Source: Myxococcales bacterium (GTDB lineage: Bacteria > Myxococcota > Myxococcia > Myxococcales > Anaeromyxobacteraceae). From it: a stretch of DNA of 22,603 nucleotides. A model generated the notes under the pieces. That model was not told the origin of the DNA and searched no databases. It saw only the letters and a list, made by a program, of their open reading frames with translations. Below, in pieces: positions 21,368-22,603 of this stretch. The stretch lies in assembly GCA_021779335.1 (NCBI GenBank), contig JAJYAW010000004.1, positions 1 to 22,603 on the forward strand. The letters are read 5' to 3'. How positions within the stretch are numbered: the first letter of the stretch is position 1; each line of letters opens with the position of its first letter. A program made the position numbers and the translations under genes.

Positions 21368-22603
21368 TCAGCGCTCCCCGGCCGGCGGGCCGCGCAGCAG
21401 GCTGAGGTGCCCCGCGGCCGCGAGGCCGGTCACCGTCCCGTCGGCCTCCAGCGCGGCGATGGAGAGCCGGCCGCTCGCCAGCAGCCGCTGCGGCGCCAGC
21501 CCCGCCACCGCCCCGAGCAGCCGCCCCTCGTCGGGGGAGAGCAGGCTGACGCCGTCGCGGGCCGCCACCACCACCCCCCGAGCCAGTGCCGGCGTCGCGC
21601 TCCCGGAGGCCGAGCCGGGAGGCAGGCTCCAGGCGATCCGGCCGTCCGCCTCGAGCCGCACCAGCGCGCCGGAGCCGTCGCCGGCCAGCAGCGTCCGGCC
21701 CGCCACGGCCAGGCGCGGCGTGCCGGCCAGCGGCGCCTCCACCTCCCAGGCGCGGCCTGACCCGGGGCGCACCAGGATGACCACCGCGGCGCCGCCGGAG
21801 CGGCCGGCCAGGGCCACGCCGCCGGCGAAGCGGAGCAGGGGGCCCACCGGCACCACGTCGAGCGGGACCTCTCCGCGCCGCCGGCCGGAGCCGGGTTCGA
21901 CGAACAGGAGGGCCGCGCCGGAGCCGGCCGCGTGGAGCGAGGCGAGCGCCCGGCCGAGCAGGAGCGGGGGCGCCAGGGCCGGCCCCGGGGTGCGCAGCCG
22001 CCAGGCGATGCGACCGTCCAGGTCGAGCCCGTAGAGGAGGCCCGAGCCGGTGCCGGCCGCGACCAGCGGGCCGAAGGCGGCCAGGGCCAGGCCGTCGCCG
22101 CCTGGCAGCTCGACGCGCCAGCGGAGCGCGCCGCTGCCGGGCTCGAGCGCCGAGAGGGCGTCAGCCTCGCCCAGCAGGAGCAGCCCCCCGCGGCCCCCGG
22201 CCGCGCCTGTGGGGAGGGCGTCCGGGAGGGGCCGGCTCCACCGCTCCCGCCCGGAGCCGGGCTCCAGGGCCGAGAGCCGGTCCCCGCGGCGCACCAGCAG
22301 GAGCCCCGCGGCCAGCGCGCCCCAGTCGGCGCCGGGGGCGCGCCAGGCGCGCGGGCCATGCCGTCCCACCACGCCCTCCTCCCCGAGGGCGACCAGGCCG
22401 GCGCCGGCCTGCACGAGGCCCGGACCGACGGGCCGGCCGACGTGGTCGTGCCAGGAGACCCGGATCGAGATGCGGCGGAGCTCGCCCGGCCCGAGCGGGC
22501 GGCGGGAGGGGCCCGGCACGGCCGGCGGCCGGGGCGACGGGGCCGGGGAGGCGTGCAGGTCGCCGAGCGCCAGCTCCGCCAGCCGCTGCTCGGCCGCAGC
22601 CGC
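21368..22603 (-). CDS. PQQ-like beta-propeller repeat protein (N-terminus outside window)
   Basis: At least 411 codons on the minus strand, open through the right edge. The GTG at 22519 is probably internal, because the frame continues upstream with AEQRLAELALGDLHASP-like sequence. The body consists of repeated blades of about 40 residues with the recurring strand/turn LEPGSG-x-x-x-W (twice), VEPGSG, VRPGSG, LDLDGRIAW, LEADGRIAW and SPDEGRLLG. Each is preceded by a hydrophobic Val/Leu/Ala stretch, as in PQQ or outer-membrane BamB-like propellers. I count about seven or eight blades. The missing N-terminal part may hold a kinase, signal peptide or other domain; nothing here shows localisation. 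It is Gly/Ala/Leu/Arg-rich with almost no Lys, and likely a scaffold or sensor domain. Confident as coding, unsure of role. Confidence 0.78.
   Translation of the reverse strand, partial: AAAAEQRLAELALGDLHASPAPSPRPPAVPGPSRRPLGPGELRRISIRVSWHDHVGRPVGPGLVQAGAGLVALGEEGVVGRHGPRAWRAPGADWGALAAGLLLVRRGDRLSALEPGSGRERWSRPLPDALPTGAAGGRGGLLLLGEADALSALEPGSGALRWRVELPGGDGLALAAFGPLVAAGTGSGLLYGLDLDGRIAWRLRTPGPALAPPLLLGRALASLHAAGSGAALLFVEPGSGRRRGEVPLDVVPVGPLLRFAGGVALAGRSGGAAVVILVRPGSGRAWEVEAPLAGTPRLAVAGRTLLAGDGSGALVRLEADGRIAWSLPPGSASGSATPALARGVVVAARDGVSLLSPDEGRLLGAVAGLAPQRLLASGRLSIAALEADGTVTGLAAAGHLSLLRGPPAGER

Overview
This window is about 22.6 kb of very GC-rich, densely coding bacterial DNA. The gene content fits a myxobacterial (Myxococcota) chromosome, most likely Anaeromyxobacter or a close relative. 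It includes a class II (B12-dependent) ribonucleotide reductase, DnaE2, a compact pyr operon, an icd-mdh-sucC-sucD-ndk run, and many GTG/TTG starts with 4-base stop/start overlaps. The taxonomic call is an inference from gene content and base composition; no database was consulted. I see no rRNA, tRNA, CRISPR, IS element, phage or toxin system.

Layout. (1) 3-569: the 3' end of dnaE2/imuC, convergent with nrdJ (772-3549, minus); a strong hairpin lies between them. (2) 3550-3994: a 445-bp divergent intergenic region. It holds a good sigma-70-type nrdJ promoter, two NrdR-box-like sites 31 bp apart, an imperfect CGATATCG dyad and a probable near-leaderless lepA promoter. (3) 3995-6385: lepA and a small membrane-anchored protein. 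(4) 6412-11665: pyrR-pyrB-pyrC-carA, then a protein of unknown function and a ChbG/YdjC-type deacetylase; four successive junctions overlap by 4 bases. (5) 11811-16905: icd, mdh, sucC, sucD and ndk. (6) 17041-19571: a CNNM/CBS (CorC-type) membrane protein overlapping rlmN. (7) 19618-21341: a PfkB-family kinase and a calcineurin-like phosphoesterase with its own promoter. (8) 21368-22603, minus: a PQQ-like beta-propeller protein whose start lies beyond the window.

How the genes work together. pyrR/B/C and carA cover carbamoyl phosphate to dihydroorotate (carB, pyrD/E/F are elsewhere). nrdJ and ndk feed the dNTP/NTP pools, and icd-mdh-sucCD are consecutive TCA-cycle functions. This is housekeeping DNA, and I find no convincing undescribed system. 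The points most worth a second look are regulatory (nrdJ upstream region, lepA leader) and proteomic (Ala/Pro/Lys tail on SucD, altered NADP-contact position and phosphorylation loop in Icd, the uncharacterised protein coupled to carA).
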